DNA of 64,000 nt, from positions 62,001-126,000 of the forward strand of contig QNQO01000594.1 of the NCBI GenBank assembly GCA_003290165.1, read 5' to 3'. The notes beneath the pieces were generated by a model, which saw only the letters and a list, made by a program, of their open reading frames with translations, was not told the origin of the DNA and ran no database searches. This document shows positions 45,402 to 57,060 of this stretch, one piece after another. Numbering within the stretch: the stretch's first letter is position 1; every line of letters begins with the position of its first letter. The position numbers and the translations under genes were made by a program. The stretch is from Berberis thunbergii. Its lineage: Eukaryota > Streptophyta > Magnoliopsida > Ranunculales > Berberidaceae.

Positions 45402-46411
45402 CAAAGATCTCATGTTTGGGATCATTATGAGAGGTACATATCACCTGCTACTAGATTATGTATGGCTAGGTGCAAGTATTGTGGGACTACTTATGCTGCT
45501 CATTCACTGATAAACGGGATATCATCATTACGTACTCATAATGATAAATGTGTCAAATATCCTCCTAATAAGGAAAAATGTCAAGGAAACAAAAGGTCTT
45601 GTCCATTGATAACCCTATGGAAGTTGCGGTTGGGTTTAATAAAAAAGAAATTACGAAAACATGTGTTGATATGGTAATTGTAGATGAGCTTCCTTTTAGT
45701 TTTGTCGAGGGGAAAGGGTTTAAGAAATTTTGTTTGAAAGCATGTCCAAAATGGAGAGTTCCATGTCGTCAAACTATTGCTAGAAATGTTCTTTCCATGT
45801 ATTATGTTGAAAGGCAATAATTGAAGGAGTTGATATGTGGATATAGAATGTGCATAAAAACTGATACATGGACATCTCTTCAAAACATTAATTATATGGT
45901 TGTGACTGCACATTTTATTGATGATGATTGGATATTATAAAAAGATTCTGAATTTTTGTTTGATTCCAAAGCATAAGGGTGATTCTATTGGGAGGCTTTT
46001 CGAGGAATGTTTGAATGAGTGGGGTATTGAGAAAGTTGTCACTATTACAGTGGATAATGCTTCTTCCAATGACTTGGGGTTGAGTTATGATTAAGAGAGT
46101 AGGGAATTAGCCAAAACCAAATGCACTTTTGTTGGGTGGGGAAAATTTGCATGTTAGGTGTATTGCCCATATTCTAAATTTGATTGTTGGTGATGGGTTG
46201 AATGAGTTGAATACTTGCATTCAAGGCATCCGTAATGTTGTTAGATATGTTAGGTCATCTCCTTCTAGGTTTGAAGCATTTAAAAGTTGTGTGGAGAAGG
46301 TTAAAATAGCTTGTAAGGGTCTTGTCATATTGGATGTGCCAACAAGGTGGAATTCTACGTATTTGATATTGCAATCCGCAATTAAATTTCGTAGGGCTTT
46401 TGATAAGTTGC
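45402..46411 (+). pseudogene. hAT transposase, N-terminal half (BED finger), interrupted
   Basis: Opens with a BED-type zinc finger: SHVWDHYERYI, MARCKYCGTTYAAHS and GISSLRTHNDKC, that is CxxC...HxxxxC. It then continues across a frameshift near 45580 (FVEGKGFKKFC). Later segments carry core motifs (IKTDTWTSLQNINYMVVTAHF, GIEKVVTITVDNASSND, RCIAHILNLIVGDGL, DVPTRWNSTYLILQSAIKF). Several stops and frame changes show decay. At FDKLL the reading is cut by the Athila-like LTR at 46412 and resumes at 62117. Confidence 0.85.
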
Positions 46412-47413
46412 TGATATTCACATAATTATTACATAATATATCCCTCAATTTATATATGTTAGTGTTTCGATTATTATATTTTATAGTAATTATTTCGTTT
46501 TCATGTCTTTGTAGGAATTTGAGCGTAAATGATGAAATTAAGGCAACAAGTTAAGGAACGACAATTGGTCGATTCTACCGATGGTACAAAGTAGAGGGTC
46601 ACACATCTAAACTCAAAACCTAAGCCCATAACCTAAACCCAAAATCTAACCCATAAACCCAAAACCAAGCCCATAACTTAAATCCAAATCCAATGCCAAA
46701 CCCAATCAAACCCTAGACACATTCCCTCAATCACCAAAGATTCTGATTTATTTTTTTTTCTTAAATCACTCATTGAACACTCTCCTAAACCTCTCCATAT
46801 TCATTTTCTTTTAAATACAAAAATTCAATGGATGAGAAAGAGGGGAAGAGAAGGGAAAAGAAAAATTACAGAAAATTAAACCATCTTCCTCACAACGTGA
46901 TTTTCATCACACTAGAGCCACCACCATCACCACCTCACCACCTCACCACGCCACCACCGTGAGAGCACCGTCACCACCACGAAACAGGGGAGTGACAACC
47001 CTGTTTCGCATCAGACATCTCCCTGTCCCTGCTCCTCTCCCCTGTCCACACAGCCACCCCACACACCACGAAACAGACCACCACCGCTTGAAACAGAGGC
47101 GTGACAACCCTGTTTCACGTTAAAAACATCACCTCGCCACTGAGCCTTGCCATCACCACCATTACCCTTCATCTCGTCGTCTCTCTCTCTGCCACCATCA
47201 CCCGAGCACCACCACCACCACGAAACAGGGGAGTGACAACCATGTTTCGCGTCAGACCTCCGCCTCGCCACAGACCTTAATCCCCTCTCTCGGCCCTCCT
47301 TCCTGTTTTTCTCCCTCCTCCACCTCGCTCTCTCTGTTCCCGCATCACAACAGACCGAGAACCACCACCACGCCGCGAAACAGAGCCTCACCGCGGCTCT
47401 GTTTCTCCTCTTC
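46412..47413 (+). repeat. 5' LTR of Athila-like element, first part
   Basis: Matches 60096-61155 of the 3' LTR with small gaps. Interrupted after TTC (47411-47413) by the CACTA element and resumes at 54267-55222. Confidence 0.9.
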
Positions 47414-48192
47414 CACTACACCAAAAACCCCCATTAGCAACGGTTCTATACCGTGGGCGTAAGCCATTGCCACGGCTAAGAGTCGTGGACTACAGGGGCG
47501 TCGCGAAATCCTTTGTAACGGCTATAAACCGTTGCTAAAATTATTGCAACGGTTATATATTCAGGACGGTTGATGCTTTAGCCACGGTTATAAACCGTTG
47601 CTAAAAGTTTAGCAACGGTTTTAAGCCGTGAATAGTATTTTTTTTTTTTCAAATGACTTTTGATTACATCTTATGGGTAAGTTTAATTCAGCACGTGAAT
47701 CAAATAAATAAAATTTAATATGACTTTTTATTAAATTTAAAAATAGCATTTACAACCTCTGATCAGCAAATTCCAACAATTGTTTTCAAGCAATTCATTA
47801 CAGTAGCAACATTTACAATTCATCATTGGCTACTGATCATCTATCTACATGCACTACAAATAAACCTTCTTTCTGAGTCTGCTTTTCCTTGCTGCCTCTC
47901 TATTCTGAGCAAGCCTTCTCAATAAGTTTTCCATGTAAACACTGAAATATATCAACCCTGCACCCATCATATATAAACAATGAAATCAGACTATTTGATT
48001 GGAAATGAGACTCATCCAATAAACAGAAAAGAATTAATCAGTGAATGATGATCTTTATTGACTATGAAAAAACATGAAGGGTATTTCACTTGTTTCTCTG
48101 ACTACCCACACATAACTCATGTTCCACACAGCTAAACCAATTAACCATGTTACAAAAAAAAAAAAAAAAAAACTAAAACCAATGCATCAAAC

Positions 48193-48975
48193 CTAGATGG
48201 TGCATCGTGCTACATAAACTGCAGAAGCGGCCAACATAATATGCATCAAACCTAGTTCTGCCAAGAAATATGCCATATTCTCCAACTGTGGATCGGAAAC
48301 AAAAGCCAAAGCCGCAACCTTAATGTAGCGAGCTAGAAACACATAGGGTGTAGGAACTGTTAAATTCCATTCAAGCTTTCCCAGAATAGACTTCTCCATT
48401 TCTCTTATCAGTATACAATTTATCTGGAAATGAAAAGGAAAAGGTAAAAGAATCTAGATACATACCTCTGGAGACCAAATTTCCTCGTACTTGCTTGCTA
48501 TGAGCATAGAGCTAATGCCAACTAACTGCAACGCCTTCTTTGCCACTGATTTTCTCGAAAGGTATTGATCCACAATATGGACTGTGAGATAAAGGGTCTC
48601 AGGCATGAGTTCAAATTTGTTGTGAACTTCGATCAGCCAGTCAATTAGAATAGCTCTCATCTTCTCATTAATTTCAGGTTGTGAGTCCATGTAATCACCC
48701 ACTTGACTCCAACTCTCTGCAAGCTTGTAATACTTATACAGGTCTTCTACGTACTCCACTGCTGCCAATTCATTGTTCTTATCTGTGGCATCAATGTCCA
48801 CTACATTGGAGATTTCCTTTGGCTTATTGTAGCTTAAACCACAAGCAACCTGAATTGGATCAAATAAAAAATGTATCAACACATATCAGGAAGATTATTA
48901 ATCTGAAAAAAATAAATAAAAATTCAAGTTACCTTGCTTCGAGCTGTTAGCACTGAAGTGAGGGAGTGAAAAGAT
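48193..48975 (-). pseudogene. Captured cyclin B fragment (three exons)
   Basis: Exon a ends at 48933 (HSLTSVLTARSK). Exon b, 48849-48466 (128 codons), carries VACGLSYNKPKE and the cyclin N box (VGDYMDSQPEINEKMRAILI, DWLIEVHNKFELMPETLYLT, LQLVGISSMLIASKYEEIW). Exon c runs from about 48425 to 48193 (MEKSILGKLEWNLTVPTPYV, FLAELGLMH, ASAVYVARCTI then stop). The MRAILIDWLxEVHxKFxLxxET motif is the plant B-type cyclin signature. Between LGLMH and the ASAVY part about a dozen residues are deleted. The destruction box and C-terminus are absent. Borders remain GT-AG, so the DNA, not an mRNA, was captured. Confidence 0.9.
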
Positions 48976-49507
48976 GACACAATTACAGAGCAGGTATTAA
49001 AAAGGGGGCCCGACCTGTCCTCTGCACAAAGCACAGAGCGCACATAAATTTTCCCACAAAAAACTTATTAATGATTTCCTTTAGGCAACCAAGCCAAAAG
49101 GGTGTTTAATACCAGCACACAGGACTTAAATTAAATTAAACATGTTTTTACTTTAGGCAAAACTATTGAGTCACAACGAGTCAATGACTACCAAAAAAAT
49201 TAAATTAAATTAAACATGTTTTTACTTTTCGACTATCTGAAACATGCAATATTGCAATGAGATAATCAACATTGTAAGATTATGTCCTTTTTCTTACCTG
49301 AAACTGAAGATCAAATAAGTATATGCTCTTCACAGCAGCAGTGCAAGGATATTAAATCTCACAAACTATAAGTCAAAACAGATGGTGCAAAAACCACCAG
49401 ATTCCTCAAAATGTCCTACGGATATACATTAATATAGAAAACATTCACCAGATTAAACTGCCTAAATTGTACATGCTGGAAAAGTTTAATGATAAATTTC
49501 ACTTTAC

Positions 49508-49575
49508 CTGGTGAGTGAGCATAGTAACAGCATGACCAGCCCTTTGTAAACGCTCAAACATGCTGCACTCGTTTC
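49508..49575 (-). pseudogene. Possible captured SEN1/UPF1-like helicase exon end
   Basis: Minus strand reads CSMFERLQRAGHAVTMLTHQ, then a donor CAG|GTAA at 49508. This resembles the segment that precedes QYRMHP in SEN1/UPF1-type helicases (SLFERLQRAG.PVxML..QYRMHP). Only about 21 residues are available, so the assignment is tentative. Confidence 0.45.
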
Positions 49576-50955
49576 AGTGAGTCGCTGAAGAGACAACTCC
49601 ATCTTCCCATTTGCACAGCACTTCAAAAGAAAATGACTAGACAATTCAAACCAGATAGATACTCGTTAGATCTGGCAAACAACTCATGTAACGATCTTGT
49701 AGCTAATTCCTTGTCCTGCATGAGGACGTTGTTAGCTTGAAGAGTGAAAGAAAGAGAAAAAGGATGAAGGATTCAAAGCATTCCAGAAAACATGAAGAAG
49801 TAATTCTTAACAAGTCCAAAGGAGCTGATCGAAATATAGTGGACCGTAATCCTTTGTAATTCTTAACAGGTCTTGGTTTTCCCTTTTTTCCATTAACACA
49901 CACACCTCATATTAAATTTTCTAAATCCTATAAGATAGCAGCCTTTTAAATTTTCTAAGTTATATGAATACTATAAGATAGCAGCCTCATATTTACTTTA
50001 AGTAAACAGCTAATGGATATCATAAAAGACACAAGATTAGCAAAGCACTTACCATTTCCAGTAGAAAGGTAGCAATGACCTTGTGAGATTGTATAAAAAT
50101 GAGGAAGTACCTCTCTTATATATGCAAGCCAAGATTGAATAAATAAAATCTAACCTCCATTTACAACTTAGATGTCAAAGTATTTCAAAGAAGTTGTGGA
50201 AATATTTGAGCATACCTGATTTATTCCATGCTTAAGGCGACGATACTGTTACAGATTTACAGTAAAATATTCTGTTAGTAAATTTTGATTCATGGGCGTA
50301 AATAGAGTAACATGAACAAAATACATTGATAAATGGGAGCAATGTTCAAATTGTGTCCTCCCTGTTTCAGTTTGTAATGAAGCTGTAGTGGCATGGTAAT
50401 GAATTGTAATGCTAGTGAACATGAACAAAATACATTGAAAAAAAAAATACAAAGAAATAAAAAAATTTATATACAGTTTGCATACACACTCTTCAAATTG
50501 TAATGAGTTTGCCCTCCCATGACCATACACCAAGGATAGAACAATTGCATGAAATGCTAGCAACAGAACACATGGATGGATATGGTTCTACCCCATCACA
50601 TAAATACATAAACAAGACCAAACCCAAACAAAAATTAATTAGTATAATTAAAAAGGATGGATATGGTTCATAACTTTTCATTAATTTTCAAAGCTTCACC
50701 ATTTCATCATCTAAACAAGGATGTAAAATTATTTGAGTAATACAAATGAGTAGAGTAATTAACAACACAAATGAGAACAAGTACAAGGCCGCCTCGGTGA
50801 TCCGTTAAAATCTAAATGAAGAATCACTGTAACATGTAAATTCTTTTTGTTGCACAACTAGTTGCAGATTTTGGTACACTGGAAGTGATATTCTTATGCA
50901 AGAAAATAAAATGATTTGTCTATTATCCCAATGTTCAACAAGAATAGAAGGATTC
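49576..50955. other. CACTA interior, origin unknown
   Basis: AT-rich sequence, probably introns or flanks of captured genes. A sentence-like repeat (GAACAAAATACATTGA at about 50313 and 50422) was noticed. No coding family recognised. Confidence 0.4.
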
Positions 50956-50961
50956 ACACTC

Positions 50962-51025
50962 ACCTAGTAAGATCGCGAGGGCATGCAAATTTTATAACAG
51001 TTTGAACACCAATGATGTCAAGACC
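50962..51025 (-). pseudogene. Captured DEAD-box helicase exon, C-terminal domain part
   Basis: GLDIIGVQTVIKFACPRDLT follows an acceptor TTCTAG and ends at a donor ACTAG|GTGAG. This is helicase motif V of DEAD-box proteins such as plant RH28 (GLDI.GVQTVIN.ACPRDL). It lies downstream of the fragment at 52102 in the same orientation, with a release-factor fragment between them. Confidence 0.8.
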
Positions 51026-51107
51026 CTAGAAAAAAAACACCAAAAAGCTTAATGGATTGCTAGTTTCAACTTTCAACTTTAATCAAAGGGGACGTCAATC
51101 AAAAGCA

Positions 51108-51890
51108 CCTGAACTCTATGAACTCCACTTTCAAATTTAAGCTTCCCAAACACATCAGATCCAGAAATTGCAACACTAGCTTCCTGAAATAGAGATATCA
51201 GATCAGTATTTATGTAGAAGATGCCAAACCGAACATATGTCCCCACACATGTACGAAACGGGACTGTTATCCAACTCAGAAGTAGCCAGTCCCCTGGACA
51301 AACATTAGACTACACTTGAAAATGGGCATCTGTACCACCTATAAATAGAGTTTAAGTAATATAAAACAACAACAATAACTGCTTATGTTGGAGTTAAAAT
51401 GTACGGATGTAGCAAACCATGGAACTAGAAATGGACATAGACCTTGAATCCTTTAAGATCAGACTCCATTATATCTACAACTTCAAACTTCCAACCCTAT
51501 TTTTGTGCGTATCTCTCATACCTGATAAATTGAAAATTTCCACGTATATTCAGACATCTAAAAACTTTTAAAAGCAGGAATCATATAACCAATGGCAGTA
51601 ATTTACATTTTGAATATATCCATGGCAAATAAAGACGCATCTTCCCCTCCAGTTCCTGCAAGATATGAAGTAATATCATCAAAGAGAAAGTGACAGCCAT
51701 TGAATAGATAAATGTAAAGAAAAGATGGTGGAACTTGCATTAAGATGCTCATGTATTACCTGCCCTCACCTCCAAAATGCAGTCCCTTTCATCTGCATAA
51801 TCCTTAGGAATCATGGACATGAGCAGCAAGTTCTGTAGCCTTGTCTCTTCTTCAGTGGCCTCACTCAATTCCTCAGTTAAAATATACTCC
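51108..51890 (-). pseudogene. Captured peptide chain release factor 1 fragment (four exons)
   Basis: Exons in order on the minus strand: about 51890-51760 (LLLMSMIPKDYADERDCILE, VRAG), 51655-51605 (GTGGEDASLFAMDIFKM), about 51526-51443 (YERYAQK, stop, GWKFEVVDIMESDLKGFK) and about 51184-51111 (EASVAISGSDVFGKLKFESG, VHRVQ). This is the PCRF/RF1 region of bacterial-type factors used in plastids or mitochondria. The GGQ catalytic motif lies further on and is absent. One in-frame TAG is present. Confidence 0.88.
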
Positions 51891-51949
51891 TCAGTCAATT
51901 TTTCTATTATAGTTTCTTCCAAAAAAAAAGGATGATATCCAGTTAAAAT

Positions 51950-52102
51950 ATACTCCTCAGTCAATGTTGTTGGCCGTTTCGTAGATGGATTGGCTGAAAG
52001 ACGCAAAGGCTTAGTTAGAGAAAGCTTGATTAGCTCATCAACTTCTTTAGTCATTGTAGCCGAAAACAGCATGGTTTGTTTCCTTTTGGGGCAAAGGCGA
52101 AC
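51950..52102 (-). pseudogene. Captured DEAD-box helicase exon (motif III region)
   Basis: Reads VRLCPKRKQTMLFSATMTKE and VDELIKLSLTKPLRLSANPS after an acceptor TATAG at 52103. It contains the SAT motif III and closely resembles plant RH28-type nucleolar helicases. It then merges into TLTEEYILT, a phrase that is repeated shortly after (about 51955 and 51880), and into the release-factor exon. Confidence 0.88.
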
Positions 52103-53017
52103 CTATAAACACGAAGGGAATGTTAACATTTCAAAACAATTGATAGCAACATTGTATTTATCTCTAAGCATTAATATCCTTGTATCAATAAGTAAGTTAA
52201 GAGTCAATGATAAGAGGAAAAAATCCCCAAACCTCATGTTGATAGTCAAGCTAAAGTATCCAGCAAAAGAAACATGTTGTAAAAAAACTTTTGCAGCCAT
52301 ACATTCATAAGACTTGATAAAACTTTTTAGAATTTCTTCACTGCTAACTGAAAGTCATTGTAAACAACCACCTCATAGAACTTCAAAAGTTTCAGATATA
52401 CTTTTACTTTTGGTCTGACAACCATCAACTCATATGTTATCAAGGGGAGTTAGTGAGATCTGAAAAACTTTCTGTACCACCATTACCATTATGGGTTGTT
52501 TATTTATTTATTTATGTAATAATTAGCATGGACCAATAGTTTTGCTGCAAGAAAGAGGGACTGCTGCTATAAGTGATCAAAAGTTTCAAGGATAGAATTA
52601 GTGATAGGCTGCTAGCATGTATTTTGTGTGTGTGGGGGTTAACATTCGCATGTCCTAATAAACAAGAGAATTGGTGATTTGCATGAAAGAAGAAAAAAAA
52701 AATCAAACCATAAATCGAAAGTTACTTGGTATGCATACCCTATCAAAACTCTCAGACCTCATGAATAATGCAGCAAACAGATAATCCTCCATTGATTCAT
52801 CTCATATTACTAACAAAGACTTTTGATCAAGCAATACACAGGAGTAGAACTCTTACTCATCATCTCATTGACTCATTCCAAGGTAACAAGGCTACCTATA
52901 TTATGATGGATGAAGTATTCATACCTGACATGAAGAAGAATAAAAAAAACAACCCAAACAAGTTAGACCAAAAAAAAAAAAAAAAAAGATTGTGATCAAC
53001 GTTGATGAAATCTGACT

Positions 53018-53300
53018 TGGGAGAGCGGGCATGGCGCAGGAAGCGACCGGCTTGGGCGATTTCTCAACCTCTACCAAACACATCCTGCAATTCCCAGCAA
53101 TGGAGAGGCGACTGTGGTAGCAGAGCCGAGGAATGTCGACCCCGGCGACTTCGCAAGCCTGGAGGACAGTGAATCCCTTAGGAATTTTGACTGGGTACCC
53201 ATCGACGAAAACGATTGCTTCATCGGGGTTGGGGAGATGAACCCTAGCTCCAACTACAGGGATTCGTGGAGGGTGAATTTCAGGGGCTGGCTCCGCTGCG
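53018..53300 (-). pseudogene. Captured complex I 75-kDa subunit (NDUFS1-like) exon
   Basis: Minus strand encodes [40 protein letters not shown] and VDIPR, then [35 protein letters not shown]. All four Cys of the N-terminal 2Fe-2S site are kept (Cys-x10-Cys-x2-Cys plus the ASC Cys). In the mitochondrial protein this domain carries electrons in NADH:ubiquinone oxidoreductase. The reading frame extends upstream to 53893 with proline/serine-rich sequence that I cannot assign. The next exon of the native gene is absent. Confidence 0.92.
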
Positions 53301-54266
53301 GCTTCTTGGCTACCCCAATTGAAGAAATTGAAGGAGATTTCTGGGTTGTGTTTGGTTTTGAACTTGAGTGAAAATGGTGGGGGTGAGTTTGATGGAGAGA
53401 TGGAGGTTTTGGAGGTGTGGGATCCAGTTTTGTCTCTGTAAGAGAAGAGTGGAGATTTGGGAGATGAGTTGGTTTTGTTCGATTTGGGTTCGCCATTTGA
53501 GAGAAGATCTTTTGGTTTGTGTGGAGATATTTTTGAGGAAATGAGATGAGTTTCGATTGAGCATTTGGCGATGAGATGTTGGAGTGCGGAGGATGCGAGA
53601 GGAAGAGGGGGCCTGCGGTGCGGGGGAGGCGGCGATCTGAAGCAAATAACTAAGTGGAACTGAAACATCTTACCTGGAAGGAGATCTGAACCAATCTGAG
53701 AGCAGGGCGAGAACCTCTTCTCCTCGCTGGAACCCCTCCTCTTCGTTGGATCTGAGATCAGGGCAGAGAGCTCCTCGCTGGATCTGAGAATCTGCTTTGG
53801 TTCTTCATCTTCTTCTTCAGTTCGTCCTTCTTCTCCTCTGCGCCAAACCTCTCTCTGATTTACGTCAAAATTTTTTTCGCAATGACCGCGCAAACAGATC
53901 TAGGTCGAAATAGCAAAAACAAATTCGCCAATTTTTCGCCAAATTTTTTCCCCAAATTTTTTCGCCAGAGCGCGAAATCACTCTTCCCCCCATTTTCGCC
54001 AGAGCGCGAAATCACCCTCCAAATCTCAAACACGCAGGAGCGCGGCACGTGCAAATTTAGCAACGGCTTTTGGCCGTTGCACAATATAGCAACGGTTTTA
54101 GGCCGTGGCTAATGCACCCACGGTTTAGAGCCGTGGCTAACTATTTTTTTAGCCACAGTTTTAGGCCGTTGGCCACGCTATCCACGGTTTATAGCCGTGG
54201 CAAATAAGCCAACGGCTTAGAGCCGTGGCCACCTCCCCGTAGCTAAACAAGCATTTTGGTGTAGTG

Positions 54267-55222
54267 TTCTCTCGACCTCTCTTCGTTTCGAGATCCTTCC
54301 TGCATCCCTCTCTCACGACCACCGTCGCAAGCGGCGCGCTAGCCAGCACCCAACCGCCGCGACAGGAGCAAAAACAGGGCTTCGCCACCACTATCTGTAT
54401 TGATTTCTTTTGAGTTTTCATTACACTTCTCTCACTGATTTTCCATCCCTCTCTCTATTTTGCAGGTCCGGACCAGGTTGGTGCAGGAGGACGCTCGCGA
54501 GGAGCGAAGAATAGCACCGCGAGCGGCGTTGTCGCGTTGGAGACGAAAGGCACTGTAGTAGAGGCGCAGGAATGATTTAAATCTAATTTTTGCTATTTGC
54601 ACCCCGATTTCTTTCTGTACTACCACAGAGCTTTGTACTTCATTTTCTCGAGATTCGTGTTCAGACCAATTGCTGAGTATCACCACATCGAGTTTGAAAC
54701 AGACTAAATGGGTTGTATAAGTTATTGTGATTGATTTTACTGAATTGTGTGCTCAATTACTAATTACAATTTATTTCTGAAAGTTTTTGATAAATTGTTT
54801 TTGCTTGAAATAATTTGTTAATGTTTGATAGAAACATGATATAATTTAATTGGATTTTAACGATCACATATTCGGTGTAAGCAAGGGATTCTCATCCCTA
54901 AAGCTTCTCATTTTTAAATTCAGTAATTTAGATTTAAATAATTTTTGCTAACTCATTGGTGAGTCCAAGCCCACAAAATCCACATTTTTCTTTTATTTTA
55001 CTTTTCTTATTTTTAAATTTATTTTTAGTTTAGTTTTGAAATGTTGTAACCCCATTTTCCATTTAAATTAGTTTAAATTAAATTATAAATTTCAATTGCA
55101 TCCACCTTCCTCGTGGGATCGACCCGTACTTGTCGTTGTCTACCAATTAGACACCGTGCATTTGCGGTTATTACACGTGGGTTGAATTAACCTAATAATT
55201 TAGGTTAGTTAAACCCGCATCA
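54267..55222 (+). repeat. 5' LTR of Athila-like element, second part
   Basis: Continues the LTR after the CACTA insertion and matches about 61156-62116 of the 3' LTR, ending ACCCGCATCA just before the primer-binding site. Confidence 0.9.
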
Positions 55223-56590
55223 AGTTTTTGGCGCCGTTGCCGGGGAAGGTAGCGGTGTAATTGAATTTAAGATTATTTTCACTAATTCAAAAAAAAATTT
55301 ATTTTTATTTTATTAAGTTCTTTTTACACTCATTTTGTGTTTTATTTTGCAGAATACACGCTTCTCGGGGATATTGGATGATCCTGCAAAACATCAAGGA
55401 AATTTTTTTTTTAATTTTTGAGGAGAGTTTTAATTTTATTTTCACCTCGTTTTACGAGTGTGTGGTGTAATAATTTTTAAACTCTACTTTTTTCATTTTG
55501 TTTAATCACAAAAAAAAACCCAAAATTTTCTAAGTCAAAAGAAATTATAGAGAAACAATTTTAATTGTACCAAATAATCTCTTGTGATTTAGAAATCCGA
55601 CTTCTAAGACCAAGACCAGTAAATTTATTTGCATGTGCTTGTGTGTTGAGTGAAACGGATAAAAAGAAGTCGGACATTTTTTTGAATTGTGCTAACTTTT
55701 TGTGCAGATTGGAATACACACACTGTAAGTATTTCTATCACACGCAATGTATTAGCGACCCGGGTGCTTTGTGTAATTGTTTGAAATTGTGTGATTGGTT
55801 GTTTAATTTCTATAATTGTGGATGCTAAACTTTAGTAATTCATAATAAGCAGACCCGACTTCTAAATAGAAACTGGTGGGACTTGATATCCCCACCTCAT
55901 CACTTTAGCTGTGTGCAACCAATAGCCAAACATAATTAAAATCAATTAGCAACTTAGATAGAGTCATTTTTTAGGTATGGTGTTCATAGGACAACCAAGA
56001 ATAAGGTGAATCCAATAATTTTTGTGTTGATCGCTGCTAAAAGTGATGATGGGTTTAATCATTCAATGAACACCGAGAGGCCACTGCCACAAGGGTAATT
56101 TACCCGGTACGCCGAGTCATAAGTAAGCTATGATCCACAAGAAGAATTGGTGTAACTAATAGTTTTGGGTTAGGAACACAAGCCTTAAGTGTGCATTTAA
56201 CATCACATCGTTCTCACATCTATTGGCTTACAGAGTGGTAGCACAAGGAAGTACTTAATTGGACCATTGTGACCTCCTTCTCTTGTGCGATAATCCGGTT
56301 TCTTTGAAACAAAACTCTAGCCTACTGATTTTGAGCGTTGCGGTGTAAAGTGTACACTCTTAGGATCAACTTGTAGCACCCATTGATGTGTCATAAAGAT
56401 TACATAAGAAATAATTGTCCCCCAAAGATAAAAAGATAATTGATCTCAAAAACGTTGATTGCTTAGGGAGGCATGTTTCTTGTGCATTTATTGGTTGCTG
56501 ATTGCATGTGAGCCTGTGTATATTTTTAGAGTTAGTGCTTTCAAAAAAAATTGAACACAAGGGATTATCCAGCCTATTTTTTGAGCAAGT
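55223..56590 (+). other. Athila-like leader region
   Basis: Primer-binding context at about 55225-55245, then a long AT-rich leader without a convincing ORF. The short frames at 55261-55470 and 55565-55828 match nothing recognised. Confidence 0.5.
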
Positions 56591-56591
56591 C

Positions 56592-57060
56592 AATTCATTT
56601 TATGACATGCGGCGACCTGATTATGATCCATATTTAGATTATTACAACCCAGGTCTAGCCTATCATCCTGACTTCTCGTGGGCTCATGGTCAGTACCATG
56701 AAGGCTCTCTAGACACTCCTCAAGCTTTCATTCCTGATAATGAGTTAGAGGATATCATGAAATTTTTATAGAGCGAACAGGAGAAATACTTGTGCAAAAT
56801 TCTCATGATATCACAGAATTGACAACTATTTATCAACAAAACTCTCAAGCTATCCGGAAACTTGAGATGACTGTGAGTTAGATAGCTGAGTCACTTCCTG
56901 AGATAGAGTCAGAAAAATTCCCTAGCCAACCTATTTTCAACCCAAATGGTCAATTTGAACTTAGTGGCACATCTGAGTCGGACAGTGAAGATGACCAATC
57001 CATTACTACCCTTAGGAGTGCAAAATTGGTTGACAATCAGGTAGGAATGCCTGACATAGG
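56592..57060 (+). pseudogene. Athila-like gag C-terminal remnant
   Basis: YNPGLAYHPDFSWAHGQ (about 56641-56690) corresponds to the conserved YNPGWRNHPNFSW block of plant Athila gag. Downstream, in broken frame, the linker Q..QNSQAIRKLEMTVS, SLPEIE, and ITTLRSAKLVDNQVGMPD (57002-57055) matches the family form ITLRSGK.VDN. Stops separate the pieces. Confidence 0.75.

Larger units (their letters stand above)
47414..54266 (-). mobile_element. CACTA element carrying multiple captured host gene fragments
   Basis: 6853 bp with terminal CACTACACCAAAA and its inverse, and the 3-bp duplication TTC (47411-47413 and 54267-54269). The 3' LTR at about 61153 shows the empty site. Both ends carry CACTA-type subterminal repeats built on GCAACGGTTTTAAGCCGTGG (47433-47640 and 54058-54240). 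No transposase was recognised. On the minus strand it holds exon pieces of a complex I subunit, a DEAD-box helicase, a release factor, possibly a SEN1-like helicase, and cyclin B, all in the same orientation with several original introns kept. Confidence 0.92.

Noticed and set aside
53310..53893. N-terminal extension of the complex I fragment as a real transit peptide
   Set aside because: Pro/Ser-rich reading with no resemblance to the known N-terminus; could equally be captured non-coding DNA.
47414..54266. Genuine local cyclin, helicase and complex I genes
   Set aside because: Each lacks most of its exons, they share one orientation, and all lie within one transposon bounded by CACTA ends and a TTC duplication.
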